A DNA stretch of 64,000 bases from Onchidella celtica (taxonomy: Eukaryota > Mollusca > Gastropoda > Systellommatophora > Onchidiidae): the NCBI GenBank assembly GCA_963931925.1, contig OZ007575.1:31377394-31441393 (forward strand), in the 5' to 3' direction. Position 1 is the stretch's first letter. Every line of letters starts with the position of its first letter. Positions 1 to 11,989 of the stretch are shown here, piece after piece. Under the pieces are notes generated by a model. That model saw only the letters and a program-made list of their open reading frames with translations, searched no databases and had not been told where the DNA came from. A program made the position numbers and the translations under genes.

Positions 1-493
1 TGTTGTTATAAGTACATACGCCCCCCCCCCTCCCAAGTGTATTGGGCTAGGGGGCGCGCACGTATACGTGCTATCTCTGACCCCGTCCTTATCCTCAATC
101 CTAAATCTTATCGAGTCCCTAAACCCTGCCCCCCCCCCCTTCCCCCCGAAAAACAGGAGGAAAACAAAAAGAAAATCTAAAAGGATAATTAATCATGATT
201 AATTAAGGCTGTTGTCAAGGATTAAACCCAAACAAAATCCGGTGGGAGGGACCCCAAGGCAGTTGGTGGGGAGGTCTGTTCCAATCCATCCTCTGGCATC
301 CCCTGCAGCTCTATGCGATTCCAAACGTATTGGCTATGCCTTTCCCTTGGATTAAATCTGTGGAGAAGAGAGGGGGTCTGTGCAAAATGGGCTAGGCACA
401 GGTTCCATATTTTTTGCCCAGGCTAATGCAGCATACAGAGGGAGAACACTGCCAACCTGGGCAAATACAGTGTACAAAACCCATGCCCAACAA

Positions 494-1193
494 GCTCTCA
501 CAGCTCTATGTCAACACGGAGATGTCACTCTGTCATGGGTAATGCTCTCACAGCTATATGTCAACACGGAGATGTCACTCTGTCATGGGTAAAGCTCTCA
601 CAGCTCTATGTCAACACGGAGATGTCACTCTGTCATGGGTAATGCTCTCACAGCTCTATGTCAACACGGAGATGTCACTCTGTCATGGGTAAAGCTCTCA
701 CAGCTCTATGTCAACACGGAGATGTCACTCTGTCATGGGTAATGCTCTCACAGCTCTATGTCAACACGGAGATGTCACTCTGTCATGGGTAAAGCTCTCA
801 CAGCTCTATGTCAACACGGAGATGTCACTCTGTCATGGGTAAAGCTCTCACAGCTCTATGTCAACACGGAGATGTCACTCTGTCATGGGTAAAGCTCTCA
901 CAGCTCTATGTCAACACGGAGATGTCACTCTGTCATGGGTAATGCTCTCACAGCTCTATGTCAACACGGAGATGTCACTCTGTCATGGGTAAAGCTCTCA
1001 CAGCTCTATGTCAACACGGAGATGTCACTCTGTCATGGGTAATGCTCTCACAGCTCTATGTCAACACGGAGATGTCACTCTGTCATGGGTAATGCTCTCA
1101 CAGCTCTATGTCAACACGGAGATGTCACTCTGTCATGGGTAATGCTCTCACAGCTCTATGTCAACACGGAGATGTCACTCTGTCATGGGTAAT
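494..1193 (+). repeat. 50-bp minisatellite, 14 units
   Basis: Unit GCTCTCACAGCTCTATGTCA... to ...CATGGGTAAW, 50 bp, repeated 14 times almost without change. Only the last base (A or T) and one C/A in the second copy vary. The preceding 1-493 has poly-C/G runs and no gene. Confidence 0.95.
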
Positions 1194-2552
1194 GCCATGA
1201 AAACAACAAGGGGAGGGGCAGTTACAGGTTTTAAGTTTTCCCAAATTGGCGAAGGGGAAGGCGCCAGGGGCCTCTTCTATCGGTGGGAGTGACTATTTAG
1301 TTACACTGGTCAGCTACCGCCCGCCTTAAGCTGAGCAGCCCTCAGCCAGTTGGGTGCCGACCCGCCACATCTGCCTGCCTCATTGGGTACATGGGGATAG
1401 ATCAAAAATTGAAAAGTTGATGTAAATGATGTACCAAGGAGCATTTCAGGAGGAGCTTTCTTGCTCTGGAGTCACAAAAAGGCTTTAAATTACGTCCCCC
1501 CAGCGCAAGCCAGAAAACATGGGGGACGTACGTACTTGTAACAACATTCTAAAAGTACAAAATTTCACACCAAAAGATATTAAGATGAGAATCACTTTAT
1601 TATTCCATGAGAGAAAGTCTCTCTCACAACGCGTTTAAGAGGACAATACATCTAACGCATCAGTACCTAAATGCATTGTAATTCAATAACAGGTATAATA
1701 ATATTATAATATGAAGTAACATGACATGGAAATTAGTAAAATATGTCGCACTTCTCTGTTCCCACCTTTTCTTATTATTGTTGTTTGACCACACAATATT
1801 TGCATTTGAATTTTTACCAGCTGCGATGAGCCCGAATGCGTATGTTTCATTGTATTCCATTTTGCTCACATTAAGTCTGTTTTACTCCTATTACAATTAT
1901 GCATTTTCTTCCAATATCCATTTTAGAATTATTATTATATGTTTTCAATTTACATCCACGGACTTTACTAAATTTGCTTACATTTGTACACTATGCTATT
2001 TTATTTATATTACATATGACGAATACTTTTATTGTGAAAAATCATTATAATTTTTTTTAATATCACACTATGCCATTTTATGTACATTACTTATCGTTAC
2101 CGCTCTACTTATGCCAAAAAAGCAACTGATTGTTCTGGAACAATGAACGATAAAACTCATCAGCAAGAAAGATTCAAAGGCAAAAAGAGAAAGATGAGTA
2201 ATTTCCATTTGCGGAAGGGGGGGGGGGGGAGGGGCGGGGTGGAGATCTTTCCAATACCGATGAATTAAAAAACTTCATTGCTATACTTGCTAACTTGTAT
2301 TTAAAAGAACTCTGAACGGGGAGGTTGTAACTGAGAAAGGTAGGATAGATATATCTTCAAGGGAGACCATTGCGTTTATTCACTTCCAGTATATTAACTT
2401 CCGTATTATGTCCCTTACACTCCCACATGGCGTAGCATTCCGAAAAATGACCTGAATGCAGTCTCATCAGTCCGGCGTGTGGTCGGTGTGCGCTTCTGGT
2501 ACCATCTCCTTTTGTTCTATCCTTCTGTTATCTATTCTGTCCAACGACTTCG
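1194..2552. other. no gene seen; possible LINE/SINE tail
   Basis: AT-rich, no convincing ORF or splice structure. At 1584-1602 AGATGAGAATCACTTTATTATTCC-like sequence is the complement of the tail seen at 22230-22255, so an old retroposon end on the minus strand is possible. A poly-G run lies at 2217-2230. Confidence 0.35.
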
Positions 2553-2776
2553 TTAACGGTGTGATGAAATCGGCCATGTGCATAACACCAAACTTTACAG
2601 GAGAGCTAAAAAACTGAATTCACTAAAGAGTTTCGCACAAATTACTATAATACTTAATTCAAATAATACAGAAATACTTTCTCCTCTTACGTGTCTTACA
2701 ATAATGTTCAACGTTGGCAATTTTCAGAGATAGCAACTCTTGAAAATAAAATGTTGGATATGGCCGAAGTCAAGCG

Positions 2777-2945
2777 GCACGATGAAATCGGCCTAGCGAC
2801 ATTAACCGTGCTGGCTGAAATCATCATGCCGGATCAAGGCCAGCCGCAGAGTAGCGGTTTCGGCCAATCGACATCTGGCGCACTGGCTGAATTCATCATG
2901 CCGCATTGGGGTCGACCGCGGTAGATGGCCGACTAATTGATGATA
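2777..2945. repeat. transposon left subterminal motif cluster
   Basis: Contains CACGATGAAATCGGCCTA, GCTGAAATCATCATGCCGG and GCTGAATTCATCATGCCGC plus TTTCGGCCAATCG and ATGGCCGACTAAT. These are repeated variants of the terminal repeat core in both orientations, and look like transposase binding sites. Confidence 0.6.
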
Positions 2946-3438
2946 AATTGATGGGCTTTTATGAACTAACACAATATTGTCGACGGAAATTTTTAACATC
3001 AACAACAAGAGACAACCAAAACAACCACAACACACAGTGATCAGAAGTGCAACAGCAACAACAAGCAACAATTAAACATTTATAAAATAAAACTAGAATA
3101 GAGATTTAAACAGATAATAATTAATTTAATCAAACGATCAATCTTCTTTAGAAAATGAGTGAAAGATGATAACAATGAAGATGATGATGATGATGACGAC
3201 AGTAGCGACAAAATATGGCTAGAAAATTCAACATTCGTTTCATTTTATGAATACAAACAAAAAAAAAAGAGAAATATCTTTTAGATTAACCGACCAGGAC
3301 ATCAATACTATAGGTTTTATATCTTCTCACCCCTCCCCAGTCCCTTCCCTTTCTCCCTTTATATGTCATCTGTCTCGTCTTTTGTCTGCAAGTCTGATTC
3401 TCATAGCTGTAGTAAAACTTAGCGAATCAACATTTTTT

Positions 3439-5990
3439 TTACTGATGAGGCAGTGAGTCATAGAATGCATGGCAGTTTTTGTCAATGACCCTTTTTAGCT
3501 CTTGCAGATGTTTATATTTCGAAGCTGGGATCTTAAGTCTCTCTTGGTGCAGAGCACCAGGTTCTTTAAATACGTGCTTTTGAAGGTCCCTGGGAGGATG
3601 GGGCAAGTCTTGATATTCGTCATTAAAGTACATTTTGTACTGTATGACATGTTTTTGTCCATCTTCGGTGGCTGGCGTATAAAGCAGGCTGTGAATGTCA
3701 GTCACCACTGGGTCTCCACTTTTACGTCCCGGGCGGATACTGGTGTAGGGTCCACATTTTGAAAAATCTTTGAAAAAATCATGGTGTAAATATCTTACAG
3801 TGAAAGGCCTGGGGTTCTTTCGCGCTGATTTAATAACGTTGATATAGTCATGTGGAACATTGATTGATACGCCTTTGAGGGCTCTCTCAATGAGGCTATG
3901 TGAAGAGTCCACCTCCATATGGGTGTGTCCTTTGACTAGGTACTTTTGGTGGACTTTGATTTTTGATGTTTCCACAAAATACTGGATGGCATTGGCAAGA
4001 ATTTGGTTGCGATTTTGATATGTGCAGCCATCACTGTAGATTACAACTTCTTTGGTCACATTTCTTCCTTTGAGGTAATCTATAATGCAGGTAGCAAATT
4101 CATTTGCAGACAGTCCACCCTCAGTTTCGTTCCACACATAGCAGGTAACATCTGCAGTCGCCAAGTCGTAGATGGTAAAATTGTGGACACATAACTTGGT
4201 TTTAAAGTACATGGCTGAAGCATTGGTGTCTGGCGCCAGCAGCACGGATTCTAAGTCCATGCAAAATGCTGCAAACTGGCCATCATCGTTGGCTTTGCTC
4301 TGCAACGCTCTTTGTTTGTCATTGTCCTTGTGCTCCAAAGCTTGCTGTAAAAAATTCCTATGGTCTTGCCATTCGTCTTGGGACACATTGCCAGTTTCAT
4401 ATCCTACACAGAGGTCACATCTATCCTTCTTGGGCACATAAATGGACAAGTTTCTCTTATGGAATTCTTTGGAAAATGCTCTAATTTGAAATGAATTCTT
4501 ATTGTTGGATTGACAATGGTGTTGGTAATGTTTATGAAGTTCCGCTAAGGAGCGGTACCTTCTCTCCAGATACATTTTGGCAGAGGACTTCCTGCAATAG
4601 TGGCTAGGCAATTTAGGCAGGTCATCGAAAAATTTTTGGAGAAAGTCATGGGCTTCATTTCCTCTCTCGTAATGAGGATTGCACGGCCTACTCTTCTGTT
4701 TAGAAATGCTGTGACTTGTAGTGTTCTTCACTTGGGCTATCTCTTGCTCAGAGCTGCCCTGTTCAGTTAAGGAAAGATTGTCTGTAGTTGTGTCCTCCTT
4801 TTTCGAATCGAAACATGAGTGGACGAAGTACTTTGTCAGGCCGGTGGTGCCTAAAAACATGGTGCGGCAAACAGGCAGCTTTTGTCCATTCTTTTTTAAA
4901 GAATATTGAAAAGTAACATTCCTCGAAGGGATACCTTTTGTTCGTCTTCTTTTCACACCTGTTTGGTCAACTAATCCATAAATATAATTTCTTTTTTCGT
5001 TCCAAGTGAGTGACCATACTTGAAGGAAAATTTCATTCCTGACATCCAAAGAAAACTCGGAACATTTAGTGTCCTTAGACTTGCATGAGCAAGGATCCTT
5101 CAAGGTTTTTGCTGGCATTATTTTCCCCGTGCAGCTGACATACTCACTTCCCATCTCTCTTCGGCGCTTTCTGGTGTTCTGCTTCCATTCGCTTTCGCCT
5201 TTTGGCTGTTGTTTTTTAACGTTCGTAATGTTGTGCTCGTCTGTCGAAACGTCTGGTTGAGTAGAGGCTGATGCTAGCTGAGGTTGACAAATGGCTTGCG
5301 TAGTAGAGGGATACAGCTGAGTTAGTGTTGATGCCGCTTGAGGGTCAGGGGGGTCGCTGGCTTGTGTCGCTGAAGGACAAAGTTGACTACTGGAGGATGC
5401 CAACTGAAGATCTGGATGACTGCTGCTTTGTGCCTCTAGGGAGAGGAAAGGTAATTGAGCAAAGCCGGATGCCTGTTCATGTTCAGGTATGTCACTTGTC
5501 CGTGTCGCTGAAGGACAAAGTTGACTACTGGAGGATGCCAGCTGAAGATCTGGATGACTGCAGCTTTGTGCCTCTAGGGAGAGGGAAGGCGATTGAGCAA
5601 AGGCGGATGCCTGTTCATGGTCAGGTATGTCACTTGTCCGTTTAGCACTGATGGACGGCAACTGCGGATCTGGCCGATAAATGACTTCTGTCGGTGAAGG
5701 ACACAGTTGAGTACCGTTTGACTCAGGCTGAGAGTCCGGTCGGTCATTGACCTTTGACGTCTTTAATAGCTGAGGGTCTGGTTGATTGTTGTTTGGAGAC
5801 GGTTGGAAGTATTTTAGGACACCGGATGGTGAAAGAGTAAGGTCTGGCTGAATACTAGGTATCAATGTTTGTAGATCTGACTGATCATTCGAAAGTGATC
5901 CGAAACTGGATGAGATCCGAGAATCATGTTTGACACGAGATGGCCCAGAATTTGGAGTATGGCCAGACTTCGCCGGTGATGACGTCAAAT
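3439..5990 (-). CDS. transposase, main exon (RNase-H-like, DUF7869-like)
   Basis: Uninterrupted ORF whose first codons follow an excellent acceptor (TTATTCTTTTAG, ending at 5991), so it is exon 2 of a spliced 871-aa protein begun at 6189. No ATG starts it. Residues about 1-250 are Ser/Pro/Asp/Gln-rich with two 51-residue tandem repeats. From about 320 come DPCSCKSKDTKC and CDLCVGYE Cys motifs (C546/C549), then the catalytic-looking core: FCMDLESV (D600), VIYSDGCTYQNRN (D675) and KGHTHMEVDSSH (E714/D716). This layout matches a widespread family of uncharacterised eukaryotic transposase-like proteins with an RNase-H fold. The ORF is intact, which suggests recent activity. Stop TAA at 3439-3441. 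Confidence 0.8.
5364..5660 (-). repeat. 153-bp tandem repeat inside transposase N-terminus
   Basis: Two in-frame copies of a 51-residue unit (RTSDIP-EHEQAS-FAQ...LSLEAQS...SHPDLQLASSSSQLCPSAT) plus shorter SDxPDPQ-like partial copies. DNA identity between units is high, so the expansion is recent. Confidence 0.8.
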
Positions 5991-6125
5991 CTAAAAGAAT
6001 AAAATGTTTTGATATCCATTACTACTACTACTAGGACAGTATTGAACGAGCAGAAACTGGGACTTGCGACGTTGTCGGCGATATATCCAGAATAGGTTCA
6101 TTTTCTTGATGTTTCTTATCCTCAC

Positions 6126-6189
6126 TTGAATTGGAATTAAGTTCTTTTGACAACTGCAAAATTCTTCCCGCTCTGCTGAGGGGATTCAT
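6126..6189 (-). CDS. transposase, first coding exon
   Basis: ATG at 6189-6187 starts an ORF of Met-Asn-Pro-Leu-Ser type. A donor TCAA|GTGAGG at 6126/6125 leaves phase 1, which fits the acceptor at 5991/5990 exactly; the intron is 135 bp. Without splicing the ORF runs to a TAG at 6031-6033. The choice rests on splice-site strength and phase only. Confidence 0.6.
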
Positions 6190-7189
6190 TGCTGCCTAAA
6201 TCGAGTAAACTTATCCCTTGCACATAAATTTATGAGTATGAACAAACTTTCGTGTCAGTGTGGATGAGAAGAAAGTTCGGAGTGAAGCCCGAATATTCCC
6301 GGGTAGCTCATTTCCAATCTTCGACACGACATAAGCCAATGAAAATGGTCTGGTCAAGATGGGATGGTCACCAATCATTGATGTGCAGTCTGATTGGTTT
6401 GCTTAATCAGCGGACCATCTGTTGGCTACGGTAAACTTGTTCCCACTGTTTTCCTTTGATGTCGCCGGCAGTGGCTGAAGTTACATACCTGTATCAAAAT
6501 ATTTTCAAGACTTCCCCTACTCCCCTCCAACGTCATCATCATTACATACATACGGTCAGTACTTGTATTCCTAGATTTTCGCCAAAATGAGAAATAGAAA
6601 CAGAATCACATTCGGCTTTCTTTACTGACGGGGATTTAAAGTCCCCGCACTTTTTTAAACAGAAAAACATTGAATAACTTTTAACCCAGACTTAAAGATT
6701 CCAACCCAACAACCCTCTTGGAAAATTAAACTTTCACAGAATTATTTCAGATGCGTATGTGTGAGAGAATCTTTTATTGCAACCTGAATTGCATCACTGC
6801 AAATTCTCTAGGTAAATAACATAGAATAATCCAGCACTGCACATTTTTTACCCAGTTCCCTCACACAAACATTAAAATAATAGCAGCAATTTTGTACTTT
6901 ATGCAATTTCTAATTTGAGTTTTGATTTTAAGTTCGTTTTCTTCTGGCAGTATCCTTTACATTTAGTTTCAATCATCTTTGATTGAGTCTGAATTTTAAA
7001 AATAAATAAATAAATAAATAAACGTGAGGGATGGGTAAGAGCTAGCTTACCAGATGGGAACTGCCGTTCGACCAAGATCAATAGATCAAAGGATTTTAAT
7101 CCGCCAGACACCTTACAATAGGACGCAATTAGAGCGTCTCATTGTTTAGACACCCGTGGCGCCCGGTCGGTCAAGAGACGCCAAGGCCC

Positions 7190-7262
7190 CCTAATCGGCA
7201 TGACGAAATCGTCTAATCGGCGCTCTGTCGGGTGTCCGACTTCATAATGCCGGATGGATATG
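7190..7262. repeat. transposon right subterminal motif cluster
   Basis: Contains CTAATCGGCATGACGAAATCG, CTAATCGGCGC and CCGACTTCATAATGCCGG, echoing the left cluster and the terminal repeat. Separated from the right end by about 120 bp. Confidence 0.55.
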
Positions 7263-7549
7263 GTCGAAAACATTAGTGTAATATTTTGGCAATTTCTAAT
7301 TGAAATTCAGCCCTGTGAGTTTCATAGAATGATGGGCCCTTAAGTGGACATTATTTTTCAGTAAAAAAATGAGTTACAGTATTTGGCCGATTTCATCATA
7401 CCGTTAACGACTTGTTTTTCCCTGGCACGGTGTGACCGTTATCGTGTTGACGTGCTTTCTCCAAACTACTGGAGGCATCCACCGACCACTTGTTTGACAT
7501 ATAATATTGGAATTGTGATGTATCTCGAAAATGTGATATAAATGTTATA

Positions 7550-7765
7550 AACACATTTGATATGTCAACTCATAAGAATAATGTCATTTTTTCTATATCA
7601 ATTGCATGTAAGAATTCTATGTATGATCGACATCATGTTTACACATAGCAATAGCATCATTCTGATGTTGGCAATTTGATCAGAATACTTCTTTGTTCTG
7701 GCTTAAATCCGACATAGGAATGATGTCATTTTTTCTACGTCAGTATAATGTAGGAATTCTAAGAG
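7550..7765 (+). repeat. detached copy of the 15-17 kb satellite
   Basis: About 200 bp nearly identical to 16345-16525 of the satellite, including the rare variant words ACACATAGCAATAGYATCATTCTG and TTTGATCAGAATACTTC. Much closer to that unit than neighbouring satellite units are to each other. Confidence 0.75.
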
Positions 7766-9723
7766 GAAAATTTTTCTCTGTGAGCAGACTATTAGTAATG
7801 GTCGGCAAAAAGGTATGAGAGGAAGGGTGAATAAAAACTAATAGCAGATTGGATCATAATCTGCATCTGGACTAAAAATAGCTAAAAACAAATAGCCCGC
7901 AAAAAAAAAAAAAAAAAAAGGCGTGGGTCTTAGTTAACGCCCAGCGGTGCACACCACAGAATGGAGATACTACCAGAAGCGACACAAGACAGAATTACGT
8001 CATCAGTTTTGACTGCTCTGCGCCATTTTGGATGAGATCAATTGTTCGTAATATGCGCACAACGATATTTAATGTAATACGAGAGAGAATGCATTTTTTA
8101 AGAGAGATTCACTTCCGCTAAATCGCGAAACTAGGTCAATGAGGTAACAAGAATTGCAAGAGACCGTCTTCACCAAAGATCTGTTTACAGCAGTTTGTTC
8201 ATATTTTTGGGTTGATTGAAATTATTTAGAGCTCGCCATGGAAATATACCAACGTTATCAATTGTTTGCCGCCGATCAAGTCAAGTGAAGTTGCATTTCA
8301 TCCAAAATGGCGGTGTGCATACTTTCTCTAGTCACGAAAAGTGGGCTTCTTTGCTTCTGGTAGTTCTCTATTCTGTGGCGCACACTAACCTATTTTGATC
8401 TGCCATCAAGTTCGATGGTTACATCACGACATTGAGCATCCAGGAGTCATTGCCCACCAGAAACCACATTTTCGTTTCATCGCCTATTGCCAGCTAGGTT
8501 ATTGTTTAGCCAAATTATACACAGTCAGTGGTTGCGTACAAAAATGCTCCGTGACGATTGGAATTTTTCCGAAAAAAAAAAAAAAACCAACACCAAATTA
8601 GTTAAATTCAAACTTTTGTCGAGGCACAAGTTCTGTCACGTCACTGTAGTTCTTACGAAAAAATGAACTCTCTGACCCCAAATCACTGCACACGATCGAT
8701 ATCGCCGTTCGTTACATAAATACCTAGTGTAGGAGGGCGGCATATTGAACTATCGTGGTCACGAAATTTCTAACTTCCCAGCTAATTAACAGTTCGTTGG
8801 GTATAACGTGACCCACTGACGGTGGTCAGATCTATTCATAGCCAAATTTTTATCATGACGGGAAGACAGAGGAAGTTTGGTCCCTCGCGGACACTCCCGA
8901 ATAAAATTTCCAAACGAGGTTACTGTAAACCAAAAGGGAATTGGTCAATAGGGAGGAGACAGACACAGTAGGCCAGTGTGGTATAGGCAGTTGGAAAGGG
9001 CAGGAAGAGCAACGGAGAAATTAATTTCATTGAAACTGTGTAATTATGCTCTGTAAGCAAGTCTGAGGACATTGGATCTTTGTGATAACAGGTCAAAACA
9101 TCCATGCACAGTTTTGTATCTGTCCTGTGGTTGGAGTTGTTTCCATTCTGTTCCTCTTCCCCCCCCCCCCCCTAAGAAACACACCGACAGAAAGACAGCC
9201 TCCGTCCCCACACACACATATTTTCACGTACACACACCCTTACTCAATTACACACACAGTAGGAGGCGAACGATAGCACCTTCTTTTAGTGCAAAATTAA
9301 TATCACAGTTTTTAAGTTATCATAATGCATCAAAATTAATATCAGCTGGTATGTATGAAACAGAGAACAGACAGCATATCCTTTTTTTAATTTTTTATCT
9401 ATGCAGTTTTATTGGCAGAAAGTGGAAATGCTTCGTCATTTTTCATCTTCTCTGATAGTAATGACATTTGACAGAATATGCAGTAAGCATCAATGATAAA
9501 ATAGAGAACAAGGCTAGATATTAAAAAAAAAAAAAAGTTCATGATACTAAACCTAAATGAAAACAGCAATAACCCAGCTAAGTACTAAAGTAGGCATGTT
9601 CTATTTAGATTCTATATATTTCATAATATTCAAATTTTTCATTGTTCGACTGTTTTATCTGTTCAATTTTCCAATTGTTGTTTTTTTCTTTTTTCTCCAT
9701 GAAAAAGGCTGTTGCCGAAATGC
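7766..9723. other. no gene seen
   Basis: Small ORFs without family resemblance, a poly-A run at 7900-7919 and a CACACA-rich part near 9200. Nothing else supported. Confidence 0.4.
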
Positions 9724-9835
9724 AGGCCATTTTCTGTCTTCTCTTTTAGTTTGCGTTTCATTGTATCGTTTGGGTATTATTTCCTAAACGAGGCTTGGCT
9801 ACATATAACTTTTTCTTTTTGCCACATTCATAGCC
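9724..9835 (+). repeat. dispersed repeat, copy 1 of 3
   Basis: Shares TTGCGTTTCATTGTATCGTTTG, CGAGGCTTGGCTACATATAACTTTT with 35963-36060 and, inverted, 40425-40545. Class unknown. Confidence 0.55.
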
Positions 9836-10035
9836 CAGCCCAGCAACCTTATGGAAAATTGGACGCATAGGATTGACGTCTAGTTTTACACATAGGAATG
9901 TCGTCATTCCTACATAGATCCTCTGGTTATGGCATCGCGTCCACGTGGTTTTGATGTAGGAAACCGCCCCTACGGTAATCCTACCAACCCTATGGAAATC
10001 TTATCTCGGACTGACGTAGTGATGCTGGCTGAGGA
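9836..10035 (+). repeat. MITE-like element related to the satellite, copy 1
   Basis: Contains TAGGATTGACGTCTAG, CATAGGAATGTCGTCATTCC, a GTAATCCTACCAACCC block and ends in GACTGACGTAGTGATGCTGGCTG; the left end CAGCAACC roughly mirrors the right end. Related single copies at 23650-23835 and 26185-26395. Confidence 0.5.
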
Positions 10036-10412
10036 GAGAATAAAGTTAGTGTTGTGAAGGTATGTTTGCAGTTAACTTTCTATACCAAAATAGTAAAGTA
10101 GGCATCGCCAATTATCATAGTTTTATAATGGGACAGGTAAGTACATGCATTATGTTAGGTACAAGATTATCTCTGTCGCCAGCGAGCTGGGTTAATGGCT
10201 GGAGATAGACAAATGTTTATCTGACTTCACAAGGCCCTAGCTGACACCTCGTTACTACCACTTTACAAACACAGGAAATGTGGCGTGGATTCTATCTATA
10301 ACAGAACCGACTGGAGCCCGGGAGGTGTTGGGGAGGGGGCCATGGGGGGTGCAATTATTGCGCTCCAGTCCTAAAGTTACAATACACACAGAGATGGTTA
10401 CACCCTGAAGAT

Positions 10413-10544
10413 CTCTCTCTCTCGCTCCCTCTCTCTCTCTCTCTCTCGCTCCCTCTCGCTCCCTCTCTCTCCCTCTCCCTCTCCCTCCCTCTCTCCCTCC
10501 CTCTCTCCCTCTCTCCCTCCCTCTCTCGCTCGCTCTCTCTCGCG

Positions 10545-10613
<69 letters not shown>
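10413..10613 (+). repeat. (CT)n/(CCCTCT)n pyrimidine tract
   Basis: 200 bp of CT and CCCTCT repeats; the Arg/Glu ORFs on the other strand are artefacts of it. Confidence 0.95.
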
Positions 10614-10616
<3 letters not shown>

Positions 10617-11630
10617 TATGCACGCCCACATTACATCCTTAAGTCGTTGGGTCCGGAAGATCAAGAGCAATGCAATAGTTACCAGATTTAACATAAATAC
10701 AGCGTAATTTGAATAAAGAAAAAGTATTCTGTAATAATTATAAACTCGCTGTGCCTAGGTGGTAGATGAAATAGAGAGAGAGAGTACCCAATCAAACACA
10801 CCCGTGTGTAAAAAAAAAAACAACTCACAGTCACCCGCATGAAAATTGAAACTCGCTCACTTGTAAAACGAAATACCTTCCGTGTATCGGATATCCATTG
10901 TATTGGTGGGATTATGGGAGGGGCATACTCCCTACTTCAAACCGACTTTGGCGTGATGACATAGCCAGCAGATCTACGTGAGAACAACGTTTTGTTTATG
11001 TGCAAACTTGATGTGAATCATACACATCGGCTTTTTGTAGGGTTAGTGATTGGTATAGACAGATGATGTTTCAACCGAGTTGGGGTTGCACCGGCTGAGA
11101 GGACACTGAAGTTGCGGGAAAAGTTGTTTACCTCAGTTTACAGTGAGCAGCCGATGGGTTGCAGTTCTAATCAATTATTTAAAACAAGCTTTCATGTAAA
11201 AAGGTAATTCTGTAGTAAAAAGGTGTAAAAATTTATTTTGTTGAGACAAATTGGTTTATACAGGAATAGAAAAAAGTACAATCACATAGGTGGAATCATA
11301 ATGAAAGAGATATTTAAGAAAAACCTTCAGGGATTATTTTGAAAAGAGCTATAGATATATGAATTTATAGTGTAAAAGGGGGGCATCTTGTGTTCTTGCT
11401 AGAAGTTCTTGTTGTAGTCTCTAGGACGAGGGGAAAAAGATGCTTTTGAATTACCTGCAACAGTAGACTTGGTTTAAATCCATTTATAAACGTACAACAT
11501 TAACAGGATGCAATCTAAGAGTGAATTCATATGGTGTATTAAACTCCAAATGATGCTTTTAACACATCAGGGCCAGTCAAGTTAGTCAACTGTAACAAAA
11601 GTGACTTCGATTTATGAAAGCTGCCTTATT

Positions 11631-11667
<37 letters not shown>

Positions 11668-11989
11668 GAGTCTTACATTCACCATCCTTTGTGCAACTCA
11701 ATTCAGTACTCGACAATCTCGCCTACATGTTATACTTTTGGGTAGCTTTTATTCTGTCATTTTTCTCAAACGTTATACTTTCTTATTATATTATATTATT
11801 AATTGATCAGCAAATGATAAGTGATAATATAAATTACCAGTTTATCCTTAAGATTTCAGAAAAGGGCGCTAGGCTGACTCCAATACTTTTCCCCGTGTTA
11901 ATTTCATGTAAATGATCTTTAGCTGAGAAATAAAAAAGAAAAGACCACAGTTAAATGTAATATTGATATTATGTAAGGCCAAACTTTGT

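Larger units (their letters stand above)
2553..7407 (-). mobile_element. TTAA-flanked DNA transposon with transposase, nearly complete
   Basis: Terminal inverted repeats CGGTRTGATGAAATCGGCCA (2557-2576; complement at 7384-7403) differ by one base and sit directly inside a TTAA on each side (2553-2556 and 7404-7407), the target duplication expected of TTAA-specific cut-and-paste elements. The transposase on the minus strand fills 3439-6189. Subterminal copies of the GATGAAATCGGCC/ATCATGCCG motif lie near both ends (2783-2900, 7196-7260). A perfect ACTT also flanks the palindrome-like ends (2547-2550, 7410-7413), so a 4-bp ACTT duplication is the alternative. Superfamily is not certain: TTAA use is known in piggyBac, Kolobok and Sola3. 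Piggybac-type motifs are not seen. Confidence 0.82.

Noticed and set aside
494..1193. Possible CRISPR array from regular 50-bp periodicity
   Set aside because: No unique spacers; the whole unit repeats, and the genome is eukaryotic.
2547..7413. ACTT as the target duplication of the transposon
   Set aside because: It fits the flanks, but then the first bases of the ends would be CGTTAACGG on both sides, containing TTAA symmetrically; TTAA is simpler. Kept only as an alternative.
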